Positions 1 through 13,017 are shown, counted from the first letter of the stretch. The stretch is DNA of 64,000 bases from Sipunculus nudus (GCA_026874595.1 CM049307.1:55013870-55077869), one strand, 5' to 3'. Notes: generated by a model not told the origin, from the letters alone. Made by a program: numbers and translations.

Positions 1-1091
1 AGGTCTTAACACTCGTTAAGGTTCCTTTTTACAGGCTTCTACGTGTATTTTATCACATAATCTTATCAGTTTCAAAACATTATTAGGAAACCATATTTTT
101 TTGTTCGACTTTTTATTCATTCGAATTGGAGCATGTTTTTGGCAAATTTGCAAATATTCTGTTTTCCACGTAGACCATATCGCATTCAGTTTGTAATCAT
201 TTGTGATATCTATACTATATTATAATTTTCTATTGAAGAAGATTCCGGCCAAAAGATACTAGGTTTATTAATTTTGTAATACCGTTTTTATTGTTTTACA
301 TGGTCTATTTGGTGCTTTGAAGGATATTACTGTGAATGTTATATAATAATCACTGATAGTCAGTGGAACGACACCAGATAGAGTGTGATTTTCAGGTATG
401 CTGGTAAATATTAAATTTTTAATTTAAATTTAGCTTAAGTTACGGAAACTCTGGTTGGTTTATTTTTCAACTGTTGTAGCTGAAAAAGGTTTGACCGTTG
501 TTGTGTTAGTGCAATTGATTCGAATGGATCAGATGCATCTGAGTTAAATTCCCCTAAGATTTTCACAGGAATATTATGTGACAGGTTGGCACGGACGTAG
601 TTTGTGTAATTTTAAATAATTGGTGTTCCGCAATGGAGGGCGATACATTGAGGAAATTCCTCGTTTTGCATTTTACCTTCACATAAATTGCCTCAACATC
701 ATTGACTGAATTGTCTAGTAGTATTGGAGACAATAAAGTGCTTATATAGAGATCAACGCCTCCTCCAAGTCTGCCACGATCTTGCCTAAATAATAAATAA
801 CCAGGTATACTTATACTTTGGTGCGTTATAGAGCTATATAGCTCTGGTAAAGGCCATGTTGGTTTAAATTTTGTTTAATTTTGTCAAGACCTTAATGACA
901 TTTTCCTTTTTTTCCTTTGTTTGGCAAATAAATCATTTTTCAAACTTTTAACTCTAACCTTCTTTTTATCTGAAAATAGTTTAAGAGTGCAAATTTTAAG
1001 ATATTTCTTAATATTTTACTCAGATTCTATGTGTACAATTTATAACATTTCCAAGAATCCTTTACATTATCAAGTGTTAAGTTGCTAGGTG

Positions 1092-1098
<7 letters not shown>
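1..1098. other. AT-rich intergenic DNA, no gene seen
   Basis: No open frame with recognisable protein similarity, no splice-supported exon and no obvious repeat structure. It could be intron or intergenic. Confidence 0.5.

Positions 1099-1140
<42 letters not shown>
1099..1140. repeat. (TA)n microsatellite
   Basis: About 21 uninterrupted TA dinucleotides, read directly from the sequence. Confidence 0.97.
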
Positions 1141-1142
<2 letters not shown>

Positions 1143-2969
1143 TATCCAAAAATATTTCCAGTTACATTCTACAGTTTTTCCAGCTATCCCTTCTCTGTCA
1201 TGCAGCCATTCACCGACGCAGATGCCTGGATCTTTTCGTATCCTAATTCTCTCTCAGGTTAACCTTGTCGTATCCAGATGGAATATTAAGGATGGTCGGT
1301 CCGGTACTATGACCTATAGCTGCCCAGCTTGGTTTCCATTCAGCAGTGATGAGCATACAAACATTCATCCATTACATGATAAATCTTTCAGCAGTTCGTA
1401 GTCCGGCCGTTGACGCTAGTGGTAGATCCAGGCTATTCAGATAGGCCCATCCCAGTATTTGTATAATACTGGCTCAGGGATACAACTCTTAACAAGGTTT
1501 GCATAAGGAAACTCCCTAAAGCGAATATCTTCACCCACGCGAATCATCTCCAAAATGAAATTAACTATTTACTTGCTAAGAGGATCAAATTCACCCTCTA
1601 GTGCCGTCTGACGACGTCAGTGGTGGTTCATTCTAACGTCTTACACGTACAAACAATGATACGTCATGGGTCTCTTTCTGAACTACTGGGATGCTATTGA
1701 CATCGTGGGCTAAAAAGTTTGAGATTTCGTTTTGAAATTCATTTTGCAGCGTCCCTTGTTCCGCTATTTTCACTTTGAGTTATATTTGTAGAAAATCCTC
1801 TTCTTTTTTAGTGGATGTATATTATTTACTATGTGGAGACTTAATTCAGATATCAGATATCAGATATGCATTAGCCAGATAGGCCTTGGATCTTGGATAT
1901 GGGATACAGACCTTGCAACTAAAAAAAAGCCAGTCCGCAAGATCTTGCTCACAAGTAACGAAAACACTGAGAAGGGAGACAGTGAAAACGGAAGTATATT
2001 GAATCACCTTTATATATCGATATTTGGGTGTACTACAGCAATTAATTAATTAGCTTGCACCTCAGGATATGTTTATCAATTCTCGGAATTGGTAGAAAAA
2101 GTATATTTTTCTATAAGTGTTACGGTAACGTACTCACATCTCCCTACCACTCTAAAATTCCAAACGGATAAAACCCTATGGTTAAATATTGTTCGTAGGT
2201 CAGCAACCCGAACTGGACAACAATCGCACAAATTACGTTACCGAACCCGAATAAAGGCAGCTTAACCAGGCCTGTATTAACCGCCTGATGACCCATATTT
2301 GCAACGACAATTCGTTTGTTATATAAAATCAATGGCAGAGGACCTGACGGTACCTCCCGCATGGCTAACAAGAATGGCCACCTGCCAAGTATCGCGACTT
2401 ATATAATCAAACTGTTGTCCGACGATATTTATCAATTCCACAGTCGGCTCGTCGGGTTACGGCTGTTATTGGATTGCGCTGACTAAGAGTGTATGTATTC
2501 TAAACAACTTCGTGTTTGTGATACCCCTTTCGCTAACGTTTTCCCTAGGGCATAATATATGTGGACAATGTATCTATTGATTATGTCATATGAAGGTACT
2601 GTTTCCGTGAACCCTTTATTTTGACACAATAGTCGTGTACAGAAAGGTCGGAAACACTCAGCTGAACCAATAAATAATGGGCGCAGATATCAAAGAATTT
2701 CGGTTTCATTACGTTTTGCAATAAGCACACTTCCGCTCTGTGCTCAATCCGATATCTGTCTGTTGTGTGTGCAGGAATTGTCCAGTCATTATACGGAATG
2801 ACCCACCTTAAACTGCAACAGAAATTATTTTGTCACCATTTGGGAATGCGTCTGGATGCACATATTAAAAGTCAAGCAAAATATTATCAGTGGAACAATG
2901 CTTAATTTGCATAAAACCAATATGACCGTCAGGCTCAGTACCTGACCCATATTAAATACTTTTAGCTGT

Positions 2970-2972
<3 letters not shown>
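1141..2972. other. No recognisable gene
   Basis: Only short chance reading frames. A 75-codon minus-strand frame at 2144-2371 is hydrophobic but lacks a convincing start or flanking splice sites and matches no family I recognise. Confidence 0.45.

Positions 2973-3049
<77 letters not shown>
2973..3049. repeat. (TA)n microsatellite
   Basis: A 77-bp pure TA run, one of the two longest in the window (the other is at 51457-51525). Confidence 0.97.
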
Positions 3050-3052
<3 letters not shown>

Positions 3053-3209
3053 GGTGTGTCTGTGGGTGTGTGAGCATATTTCAAAATGTATATGTGTTTA
3101 AGGATCTGTTTTTGTGTGTACGTATAGACAGTAATTATGACTGTATAGTCATGAATTAAGTAATTAAATGTTTTTACAACTTGTCTGATATTCCCGTGAT
3201 ATTCCATAT

Positions 3210-3212
<3 letters not shown>

Positions 3213-3249
<37 letters not shown>
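3213..3249. repeat. (AT)n microsatellite
   Basis: A 37-bp AT run about 160 bp after the preceding TA tract. Confidence 0.95.
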
Positions 3250-3253
<4 letters not shown>

Positions 3254-4607
3254 CATATATTCATTGTAAATCTATATAACTAAGACATCAGCGCCCTGCG
3301 TATTGTTAAAATGACCGAGTTACATTGTCTGTATATACACCGTAAAATAAAAGTTATGTTAAATTGTCGATTACATTTGACCTTGTTATAACTTCCGGTC
3401 CGTGAAAATGAATGTTTAATTTTTTTCTAAATTGTACCTGATTGCATCATGGCTTTCCTAATTTTATTTAAGAAAGTACGATAGACAATGCTACGTGCTA
3501 CATGTACAATGCAAAAAAAGTAATTAGGTTAACATCATGTTTGTGACTTGACTATTTTCCCCGGAAACGTCAAGGCTGAAACAAACAGTGTTTTAATACC
3601 TGTTGCAGGTGGCTGTTCAGTTTATTCATCATCACATCCTCATATCCGCCTGGTTTCAGCACTGCGGACTAGTTATGAATGCTAAATATGTACAAGGCAA
3701 AACTGTAAACAAGTTGTCCTTGCCGAATATATTCATGAGGACACACTGCAGACTAATTGCACATTGTGAGTTGTCCATGGGCGAAGTCTGAACGGAAGCG
3801 AGGTCATTCAAATCAATAGGCCCACATTCCGTTACTTAAGCCCCGGAACAAGAATGAGACTTGAATTAAAAGGTTGAAAGTATTGAAAGTTACTTATATG
3901 ATAATTATGATGTATAAGGACCTCTTCTTTAAACCTTATAACTAAATTCTAATACAAAACGATTTCCCTACTATGCGATTTGTTTCTGACACAAGATGAT
4001 GAGAGCAAAGAAACCGCTTCTCTGCGGTCTCATTTTCCCATGTCGTTAAGCGAAAATAATGACTCATAAGTCAATCTCAAACTTGACAACATGTCTTCGA
4101 TTGACCACATATTAGAAAATAACTGATCATTACTATGAAGTTTGGTTGTGATTACCTAAACATATTTTAATCTCAATAGCATAATGGCTTGTGCCAGTCA
4201 GAGCAAGCCAAACCATTTCCTGCTCTATGATCCGAGGATATTTATTGGACCCTGTGATGTGAAGTTATACTTGCGTCACTTGCTTTCCTTTCAGTCAACG
4301 GCCAAACAGGAAGTTGGCGAAGTATAGGAACTTGGGTGCGGTGCTTTTGGCATAAGACCAAGATTGACATCTATTAATGTAAAGTGCTCAACTGTGGATC
4401 TTTCTTTGATATCAACCAGGTTCTAGGACCCACCCTTCTTTATCATAGGCGACGTAAGTGCACTTGGAACATCAGAAGGGTGGTTTACATCTTCCTTTCC
4501 TAGACCAAGATAGAGACCGAAAAATGGCCGTCAAAAGCTCAAAGACATTGTCCAAGACCAGGACGGGACTTATTTGAAACGAGACCGACACCTGGAAAAA
4601 TTAGGCA
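3250..4607. other. No recognisable gene
   Basis: Reading frames are short and without known motifs, and no repeat unit shared with the rest of the window was noticed. Confidence 0.45.
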
Positions 4608-5010
4608 GAGCAGACTTATGGTCTAGAGCAGAGCACAGGACCGCAAAATCTTGAATTAAAAATTCAGCCAAGGATAGGTAAGATTTTACACGGTAATTCC
4701 CACCCAGGATGTGCGCTCTGCATGCATAATGGAAACGCTGTGTCCCACAGACGTGTTTCGCCACAAACGAGTGCGGTGTTTATTGGAGGTGGGGGTGGGG
4801 GTTGTTCCTCAATTATCTGAGAATGAGAACACACCCGGTACCCGCAGGTGAGGTAGACATCGGGCCTGGGTGACACAAAGATACAAAAAATATAGAAAGC
4901 TAGTGTCACTGCCTTGTCACGCAGTCCTAATCTAAATTATGCAGCTGTACATGGATCAGGTTAATTTAACATTAAAGAAATTAAACCGATTACCTCCACC
5001 TGATATCCAG
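4608..5010 (+). mobile_element. tRNA-derived SINE, strongly diverged copy
   Basis: Follows the order of the SINE copies at 6721 and 25027: a degraded tRNA-like head (the 'tagagc.. cacagga' region at about 4623), the 'cacccagga..gcgctc' block, the 'caaacgagtgcg' block, a degraded 'cctc..' block, 'gggcctgg..', 'tgtcacgcagtc', and the tail motif 'ttacctccacc' at about 4991. The Pol III boxes are badly mutated, so it is presumably old and inactive. Boundaries are approximate. Confidence 0.7.
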
Positions 5011-6720
5011 AGAAATAAATGAAGTCAAGGGCACCTGCTGGGGTGCATAATTCGACTGTCCTAAGTCTTAAGACCACTAACGTCATTAAACATGGATAAA
5101 TTATGCACAGAACACAAACATACTTTATTGGTACACATTCGTAGTGAGGTTCATGAAAAATCATTATTTTTGAAAATCCAAAATTATGTGACCGCTGACT
5201 TCATAAAATATGTGCATATTTTGCCACGAATCGAACCCAGAAGAAATACATCTTTGGCTGACATTTATAGTAATTATGTTTATGAAAATCTGTCAAATTT
5301 CTAGTAAGCCAGCGCAGCTACACCGAAAGCTTAACGCTCAGACATAGGACACGACGGATTGACGGACGGACGCTACCTTTACAATAATAGATGACAGGCG
5401 CATAAAAAAAGTCGACGGGCGTAGAGTAACTGGTTTGAAAAATGTCTAGCGGCTCTGTTACATTGCTGTTCAGATTCGCGAATGGATCGTTTATCGTTTG
5501 ATTTAGCTATGGATGTGAACTGCTTCAACTTGTGAGATACGGTATTTTTTCTTTCCGACGTTCATTTTATATACGCGAAACATACAATGATATATTTGTT
5601 AAATAAAAAACCTATATGGAAATATCTGGGTTATGGAACGCCTATGTTAGATACATCTTAAAACCATGTACATTTGTCAAACAATTTACATTTTATCACA
5701 TTCATATATAAAGTTTATTTACTTCAAATAATTAAATTGATTTCACAGTTTAACTTGTTTCGCTTATCTTTTTATTATCGTGAAATGGAATATATGTATA
5801 ATATTATGAATTTCCTGGGAAGGTCGTAAAATCAGAAACCGGGGCTTTGTATTGACTGATTATGCAACTGAGAAACTATCACCATGATAACTAGACATGA
5901 TAATTGTTAATTACATACCGATTAGTGAAGCGTAATAGACTCACGAAATTCGGCGAAAACCTGTCACGTATCTGACAAATTTTCAATGTTAGAATTTTTC
6001 AATATTAGAAACAAATTAAGCTTGATATTTTAACCCCCCCCCCCCCCCCAAATTCTTTGAATCCCGAGGAACAAAGTTAATTGTTCCATTTACTTGAGTA
6101 ATAAAAAGAAAATGAGGAGATCACATATTCGTATTAAATGTATAAATGTGTATTCATGAAATGAAGACAGTATTACTTTGCTTTCTGAACACGATTCAAA
6201 TGCCGGATAACAGCTATTTAAAAATGATTCTTCGGCAGAAATTACACACAGCGGGAGTCATTGCGGCAAAGTGTGATGGCCACTCATCGGCATTACATCC
6301 TGAATACGCGTGTTACGCATAGGTGCAAAAGTGCGGTTCATCTCTGCGCCACAAGCCAATGTACTGATCATAAGGGCGATTAAGAATGCTAACATATTAC
6401 CCGTTCATGAGTTGGTTTGCGATTTTTCCGAGGACAGATTTTCCATGGGCCGAGTACACTCGCTGGATATACACAGTTAGCGAAGTTTCTATCAGAGAAT
6501 AGATTATGATAAAACCCTTCGTGATGTTAAGTTCTTCAGAATTTACGGAAACAGATGGACAATTACTCCCTCTCCCTTACGACACATTTGGCATCGTTCT
6601 CCACACATCACGACACACAAAAAAAAACCATATCGAGGCCTGGCCACAGAAAAGTTGCGTGACAACAATTTATTGCCTTCACCGTCAATAATAACATAGA
6701 TATAAGTTTAAATATTATAA
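5011..6720. other. No recognisable gene; contains a C16 tract
   Basis: No coding exon is supported. A run of 16 cytosines lies at 6034-6049. The stretch around 5330-5400 contains a 'gacggacgga' segment of the kind common in dispersed invertebrate repeats, but no ends can be set. Confidence 0.45.
6034..6049. repeat. Poly(C) tract, 16 bp
   Basis: Sixteen consecutive C residues. Other long G or C runs lie at 21835, 22213, 28825, 31897, 50301 and 61220. Confidence 0.95.
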
Positions 6721-7048
6721 CCGGCTTCTGTGGCTCAGGGGTAGAGCGCAGGGCTCAAAGCCGGGAGATCGCGAGTTCGAATCTCAGCCGATCTGCAGGC
6801 TTAATGGGGAGACTGTACCCAACAGTCGTGTTTCACTCACAAACAAGTGCGCCTTTCGGGAGTTCCTCGGTGTTATGACCCAGCAATGGGGATTAGATAC
6901 ACCCAAGACTCGCAGTAATGATGGTTGACGCCAGAAAATCCTGTGTAAGCCCCTGTCACGTAGTCCGAAACCGGAATGGAAGTCTGCAGATGAACATACT
7001 TAGTTAAGCAAGCATTAAAAAAATGGAGGCAGTTACTTTCACAAAAAA
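6721..7048 (+). mobile_element. tRNA-derived SINE (best-preserved head)
   Basis: The head looks like a tRNA gene: an A-box-like 'tggctcaggggtagagc' at about 6731 and a B-box-like 'gagttcgaatctc' at 6773-6785, i.e. a type 2 Pol III promoter. The body holds family blocks 'acaagtgcgcctttcggg', 'ctcggtgttatgacccagca' and 'tctgcagatg', then a tail 'aaaatggaggc.gttac' and an A-rich end. Flanks 6704-6719 and 7049-7064 match at 15 of 16 positions, consistent with a target-site duplication from LINE-driven retroposition. The same family occurs at 4608, 25027, 26821(-), 52450(-) and 61040. Confidence 0.88.
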
Positions 7049-7065
7049 AAGTTTAAAAATTATAT

Positions 7066-8480
7066 ATAAAACCTAATAAATTTAATACGAAATCTACCGG
7101 GGACTATGTGAAAGATTTTTCCTAGAAATGGCAGATTCATATATCATTATCTATACGTCTAATCATTGACCTGGAATTGATGTGGCGTCAATTCAAATTT
7201 ACATTTTCAGGTTTTCATATCTGTCACCTTTGCTGTTTATTCTTGGTCCGTATGGTGAAACATTTCCTCAGCTATCACCGCTATTGTTGCTGAAGGAGCG
7301 CCTAGGGCGGGGTCGCAGATTTCCTTAACTCCAGAGTTCTATCGCCGTCTTTTCCGTTCCTTAGGCGTGATGGCCAATTAACTGAGACATTTTATGGGTA
7401 GTCTACGGGGTTTACGGGAATCAGAAGTTACTGGAGGAAAGAGGTCTGATATACTAATAACCGGGAATACTTTGAGGCCACCCACAACGCTTCCGTCTTT
7501 GAAAATCAGTTCGGAATAAAAAAAAAACAATTTTTAATCATTTATAAAAAAATGATTTCAAAGGGGTGATCCGTAGTGAATGTCTTGAGGCATGTATCTA
7601 ATTTACTGTTTGTCATAGACGGTCTGCAATTTGCCAAATAATGAGCGCGTGAAACTCAGTACAACTAATTGTGTAAAAAGCCAGGCTTATCATGGATTAT
7701 TATTATTCTGTGACCATTATTGCAAGATAATAAAACAAAGAAAAGTCGCAGAAACAATGGAAGTCATGTCATATATGCATGCAAACATATAGAATATATG
7801 CACATTTATAATAAAGCAGCGACAAGACCGTTAACGGTGGGGACTGTTCGAACAGCAAACACGCATACATTTGCACCAATACACACATTGAGGGGTTGCC
7901 TAACAATACGATAACCTGCCCATCCTTAATCGTCCACTTTAGATAACATTACAATTATATATGCACCAGGGGTGAGGTATTATGTTTTACCTTTGGTTAC
8001 TTGGCTAGTTTATCTGTTTGAAACTGTAGTTAAAAGTGATGAACGGTTTACATGTATTTGTGGAAGGTTCGGTGACACCGAAAGAGCAATCCTTTAAAAT
8101 GATGAAGGTAGCCTGGATCAACATAATATATTGTTAAATGAAATTAATCTATCCTTTTTTAGATATCATATTGTGAGGGCGGGTTCTTTATTCCAATCCA
8201 AGGCAATTGATATATTATTGGTATTATAAAGGGCTTTGTGTGGCGTTAATGTCTTCAAAGATGTGGAGGGGGAGGTGACTCACAGGCGTGGGACGTAATC
8301 AAAGTTAGGAAAACTTTTTTTCAAACTGTTTGCATCTTTTACAATTAAACATTAATTTAAAAAATATATATTTATATGTTTCCAGTAGTGGTTAATTCTA
8401 AACCAGGTTTAAATGTACATATTATTTCATAGTTAATACTTAATATATTTAATTTCCAATATATAACTTTACTTCTCTGA
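7066..8480. other. No recognisable gene
   Basis: AT-rich, with only chance open frames. Nothing is supported between the SINE and the 3' tail of the following minus-strand LINE. Confidence 0.45.
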
Positions 8481-9757
8481 TTTTTATTTATTTATTTTAT
8501 TTTATTTATTTATTTACATTATGTTTATACAGGGAAAACCAATCAGTTTAAATTAAACTGGTCTTACTTGGTGCCCTGTATCAGTACATATAAAACATAC
8601 AATGACTAAACTATCAATACACTGCATAAAATAATACCATGACTAAAAATATAAACATGGACATATGGACTCAAATCATAAAAGCATATTAAGAGAGTTA
8701 AGAAAGTATATCAATATATACATCTATAGACAGAAAGAGTAAACTAAAATATCACATTAGATCAGTATATATATACATGCAAATATGCGAGGCATTCGAA
8801 CCAATAATATTACAATAATCTCTAGCATTTATGGACCTGATCATTGTTAGATTCAGTTAAATACGTATGAAATTAATTTACAGTTATTGTATGATCTATG
8901 AAATGATAGAAGAATGAGTGCTACATGTATAAAACGCAAATTTATGCAAATATAACATGTGTCATATAGAACATACAGTTGCTAAAATTTCCAATTTGAG
9001 TCGTCTCTTAAAAGATGCACAAGTTATGGCTGACTTAGATTCATTTGATAAACTATTCCATATTTTTGGCCCCATATATAGTAAAGATTTTTTCAGATAG
9101 TTTGTTCTAGGTTTAGGAACGACTAAATCATTGCTCACAGCAGCTCGGGTTTGATGATTGTGAGCTTCATTGACAAAGTGAAAATTATTCTCTTGTAAAC
9201 CAGGAGCTATTGAACAAACACATTTATACATAAGTACTGCAACAGAATACATATAGCGTTGACGTATATTCAACCAACCCAGTTCATTTACTATGGTTAT
9301 AGAATCAACATTTCTGTCATAGTTTTTGGATATAATGCGGGCAGCTCTGTTTTGTATTTTCTGTACCGTATCATTGGTAGACAATAATGAACAACCCCAA
9401 ATGCTTAGGGCATAGTCAATATGAGGCTGAATTATAGTTGCATAAACCTTAGTAAGAGATTGCATAGACAGATAGCTTGATATTCGGTAAAGAACTCCTA
9501 TCTTTTGAGATAGTTTTTTGGATAGAGAGTGAACATGTGGTTTCCAGGATAAATTAGCATCTATTATAACGCCAAGTAGATTAATCTTATTAGAACAAAG
9601 TAATGTTGTATCTAATATTGATATCTTGAGTTTGTGATCAGCAATTCTATGAAGATTTCCAAGTAGCATAACATTAGATTTATTATAATTCAGAGTAAGC
9701 AGGTTTTCGTCGTACCAGGTGGTCACTTGATTTACTACTCGCTGTAATTGTATCCGC
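8481..9757 (-). mobile_element. Non-LTR retrotransposon (LINE), 5'-truncated
   Basis: On the minus strand the order is: coding sequence for a reverse-transcriptase C-terminus, a ~450-bp 3' UTR, then a (TAAA)n-like terminal tract at 8481-8518. That is the usual anatomy of a 5'-truncated LINE. The 5' edge, near 9757, abuts the hairpin at 9750-9779. Clade is uncertain; the C-terminal pattern fits the broad Jockey/CR1/L2 group. Confidence 0.87.
8962..9726 (-). pseudogene. LINE reverse transcriptase, C-terminal part
   Basis: A 254-codon open frame on the minus strand with the hallmarks of the region C-terminal to the catalytic palm of non-LTR reverse transcriptases: 'KSNVMLLG' and 'LLGVIIDANLSWKPHV' (residues ~16-64), 'KVYATIIQPHIDYALSIWG' (~93-111), 'IQNRAARIISKNYD' (~124-137), 'LGWLNIRQR' and 'GPKIWNSL' near the end. 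The catalytic YADD-type box and endonuclease are absent, so the copy cannot be autonomous. No stop codon interrupts it, which suggests a fairly recent insertion. The annotated start codon has no meaning, since the frame is simply truncated. Confidence 0.9.
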
Positions 9758-9779
9758 CAAAACGAAGTTTTGCGGATAC
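9750..9779. repeat. Inverted-repeat hairpin at element edge
   Basis: 'gtatccgc' plus an A/C-rich arm pairs with 'gttttgcggatac' across a 3-nt spacer (one bulged C): a ~13-bp stem. It marks the edge of the repeat that continues to about 10390. Confidence 0.85.
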
Positions 9780-10390
9780 TATGTTTTTGACCGGGTTCCG
9801 CCGCCGCCGCCGCCGCGTTCGTTTCCGGAGAACTCCTCTGAGACTACTGGACAGATTTTTCCGAAACTTACACAAATTATCGGGTCACATGTGAACTGGT
9901 GCCTAACCAAGTGACCTTGACCTCTGACCTTTCGTCTCTGCCCAGCGTCCGTTTGTGCGTCTGTTTCCACACATAAACCCATATATCTCGGGAACCGTTT
10001 GACCGATCCGGAAAAAATTTTTACACAAATGTAGCCCTGGGAAAGCTTTATAACATACACAACAAAAGGTGGCGCCATCTGCAACCATGTTTGCACAGTG
10101 TCCATCTGTTCATCTGCCTGGGGTTAAAATCACTCATATCTCTGCAGTGGTTTGACTAATTCACCTAAAATTCGGCATGCATATACATCCTAGATAGCTT
10201 TCTCGATTTTGTGACAGGTGGCGCCACCTACATTCACGTTAACGCTCCACACATAATCCCATATATCTCGGGAACCGTTTGACCGATCCGGAAAAGAATT
10301 TTACACAAATGTAGCCCTGGGATAGCTTTATTACATACACAACAAAAGGTGGCGCCACCTGCAACCATGTTTGCACAGTGTCCATAGTGC
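9780..10390. repeat. Dispersed repeat with internal 281-bp direct duplication
   Basis: A 139-bp block at 9967-10105 recurs nearly exactly at 10248-10386 (offset 281 bp); each copy has 'atatatctcgggaaccgttt', 'ggtggcgcca' and ends 'gcacagtgtccat'. A (CCG)n run sits at 9799-9816. The 'gtgaccttgacctctgacc' phrase is common in noncoding invertebrate repeats. Short open frames here are incidental. Confidence 0.8.
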
Positions 10391-10875
10391 TTTTACTTGT
10401 TTAGCAAAATAAATATGTTATTATCATGCTTTTCCCTATCATTTTACAAATTTAATCGAAACATACCAAAAAATTAAAAATAAAAAAACCGCCCGCCCAC
10501 ATTGAAAAAAGTGCCCGCATTAGAAACAAATCTTTTTTTATTTTGGCCTTACAAAACATCACTGGAGATGATGCAGAGTGACACCTTCGACAGGTTTCCT
10601 CAATTTCACAGCCGGCGACTCGAGTGTCCGGTCCCCCTTGTTGCCAGGTAAAACGGGTGATGTGGAAATACCTCATGACACTTGATGACGTTCGTCTGAT
10701 TAAATTACTGTCATATCTCTTTTTATTTCCATCGTCCGTCCTCTGTCCGAGCTGATTCAAAATCGATGTTGTGTACACAATAATTCGTTTGTGCTCCAGT
10801 CGTCCTGGGGTGAATTTGATAGTGATGAATTACGTCATATTCTTGAGGCTTCTCTTTTATTAGAGAAAGGGTTCC
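10391..10875. repeat. Dispersed repeat shared with ~42.7 kb
   Basis: The stretch 10411-10525 resembles 42713-42840: both contain 'tgcttttccct', 'ttaatcgaaacatac', a poly(A)-like run, 'cgccc' and 'aaaaaagtgcc'. The rest of the interval has no recognisable gene. Confidence 0.55.
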
Positions 10876-11512
10876 TTTAATGATATGATAGAAGTCATTT
10901 ATAAAGCGGAGATATAATATACATTTCTATGCGCTGATACTGTTGGGGTTAAAAAAGGTGTCTTTAGGGCACGCTTAAATGAATCAATATTTGTACACGC
11001 TCTGGCAATGACTGGTAAGGAATTCCAGGCAATGGCAGCATACTCGGGAAATTGTCTGTCACCGTATACATGATGAGAGCGAGGTACACAGACTATCCTG
11101 TAAGCATCATAAGATCTGCGAAGAGAATATTCTACAAACAGCTGACGCAAGTACAGTCCATGGATTAAGGCTGTCATTCAGTGCTTTGTACACCTGTGAG
11201 AGGGTTTTAAAGGTGATTCGCCTTTCGACAGACAGCCAGTGAAGTTTTATTAGAACAGGTCCGATGCTCGCATACTTCCCGGACCTTTGTAAGTACTCGG
11301 GCTGATGCATTATGTATAAGCTGGAGGTGATGAATATTAGCATGGTAGGTTCCATCAAGCAGGCTGTTGTTGTTGTCCAATCTTAATGTAAACAATGCGT
11401 TGATGGTCCTTGCTGTTATCTCATCATCGAAATGGTTCCGGATCTTGCCTATTCTGCGTAGATTGTAGAACATGTTCCTCACGACCAATCTTGTCTGGCA
11501 CTCCATACTCAC
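10876..11512 (-). pseudogene. LINE reverse transcriptase C-terminus, frameshifted fragment
   Basis: Three overlapping minus-strand frames together give an L2/CR1-type C-terminus: 'KIRNHFDDEITARTINALF', 'RLDNNNSLLDG' and 'LQLIHNASARVLTK' (from 11512), then 'LIKLHWLSVERRITFK' and 'VYKALND' (11150-11260), then 'YGDRQFPEYAAIAWNSLP' and 'FKRALKT' (10950-11060). At least two frameshifts separate them. Both ends are truncated and no catalytic motif is present, so this is a dead remnant. Confidence 0.85.
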
Positions 11513-12291
11513 GAAGGCACAAAAACATCTATCATACTACTTTATCAAGGGTTACAGTTAAACATAATAGATATCACCTGTAACTTTAACTGATATGAGA
11601 GCGTCATTGTCCGTTCCACTTGACATTGCAAACTGTCTCTCATTTAATAAACCAAGAATAAACCAAAATGTTGACTGAGACCATAAATTCAGGCTATTCT
11701 GTCAAGAATAATTGAAATTATTTGGATGTATGTTGCCCTGTAACAGTTTTAATCAAATACATTTTAGTGGCCTAATCTACTCTCTTCATGACATGAATGC
11801 CTACACTGTTGGTATATTCAGATGCATTGTGGGTAAACGATTTATTCAACAACACTCCCTAAACAGCAGAGTCGTATTCTTGTGAATAAGATTTGACACA
11901 AAGTGCACCCTTGTATTTCTCAGCCATGCAAACCACATTCCTGATCCACTTTATCGGCAGATAACAAGGAGGGAAAATCGTTGCCGGCTTGAAACTGGAG
12001 GACTAATTACCATTTGTGACAGGGTAATCTTCAGCAACCGACGACAAACTTAAGCCGCCTACATTACTGCCGCGTCGTCTCAGCACACCATGAAGCTTGT
12101 TCGGGCAATTCAAAAATATACAAAGGACGACGTCATGTTTAATATTAACCAGAGATGTCTGGCGACGCGACGGAGATGTTATTTTTATATTCATAAGAGT
12201 ATGTGTACTCATACATATGAATAATGGCTACGTGTACAATTATGTATTTGGTGAATATAACAACTGCTTAAAATGTCATGACTTTCCATGT

Positions 12292-12295
<4 letters not shown>
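11513..12295. other. No recognisable gene
   Basis: No exon-like frame or shared repeat noticed between the LINE fragment and the (AT)n run. Confidence 0.4.

Positions 12296-12330
<35 letters not shown>
12296..12330. repeat. (AT)n microsatellite
   Basis: A 35-bp AT run just outside the left arm of the large inverted repeat. Confidence 0.95.
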
Positions 12331-12336
<6 letters not shown>

Positions 12337-12404
12337 TTACAATTGTTCTTTCTGGGCTGTTTGCAACGCACTGATGGCAAGTGCTCGATGGTATTACCAG
12401 AGCG

Positions 12405-12988
12405 TATAAATATATATTGTGTGTTAGGAATCAAACGATTGTAAGCATCGTGTTATTGATAACTAATTAGTTTCGTATCGTTGTATTTCTCTTCAGATCG
12501 GTATAACTGGAGGGATTGTACATTGAACATCTTGTTGTTTACTAAGCGTGTTTGAACTTAAGACCTAAACAAAGCGCCTAATCCGGATTACTCTTTGTGT
12601 TAAGTTTACGTAAGAGGAAATTGTTGGCGTGTCTACAACTTGTTACAAGTTCATTGCGTTGGTTAAGCGTAGCCAGGTTTTTTTGCATATAATTTAAATA
12701 TGGACGAAGAATTCCCTAAGAACCTCGTACTCCACAAATTATGCAACCGTAAATAAACTACTGTATGCAGTATGCCTAACCTGAAACAACACGTAGAAGG
12801 CCATAAGAGACGTATCACCTCGAAGAATAGTACAGCGCCGTCTACTGGATGCAACTGTAGGAATCCCCGTGATAGACTGGTAACCCACTCTTTTATGGTA
12901 CCGCTGCTCTAGGCCAATCATAGAGACGGGCGTACAACGCCATCTCAGGTACTCCCGACAGACTGGTTCCAACTCCAGTATGTATTAT
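12405..12988 (-). repeat. Left arm of ~2.5 kb inverted repeat
   Basis: Read on the minus strand this arm matches much of 14205-14905. Shared segments include 'aatcaaacgattgtaagcat', 'aactaattagtttcgta', 'cagatcggtataactggagg', 'ttgtgttaagtttacgtaag' and 'ggcgtacaacgccatctca'. Divergence and indels show the arms are not a fresh palindrome. The 'tgcaaaaaaacctgg' segment near 12680 corresponds to the end of the Penelope-like reading frame in the right arm. Confidence 0.85.
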
Positions 12989-13017
12989 TGTCCCCCGCTC
13001 CACGGATGCGGGGGACA
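12989..13017. repeat. Perfect 10-bp-stem hairpin
   Basis: 'tgtcccccgc' and 'gcgggggaca' are exact inverse complements separated by 9 nt. The hairpin sits at the start of the ~150-bp tandem array. Confidence 0.92.

Noticed and set aside
6721..6790. Functional tRNA gene
   Set aside because: The head is continuous with a 300-bp repeated body present at several loci, so it is a SINE head.
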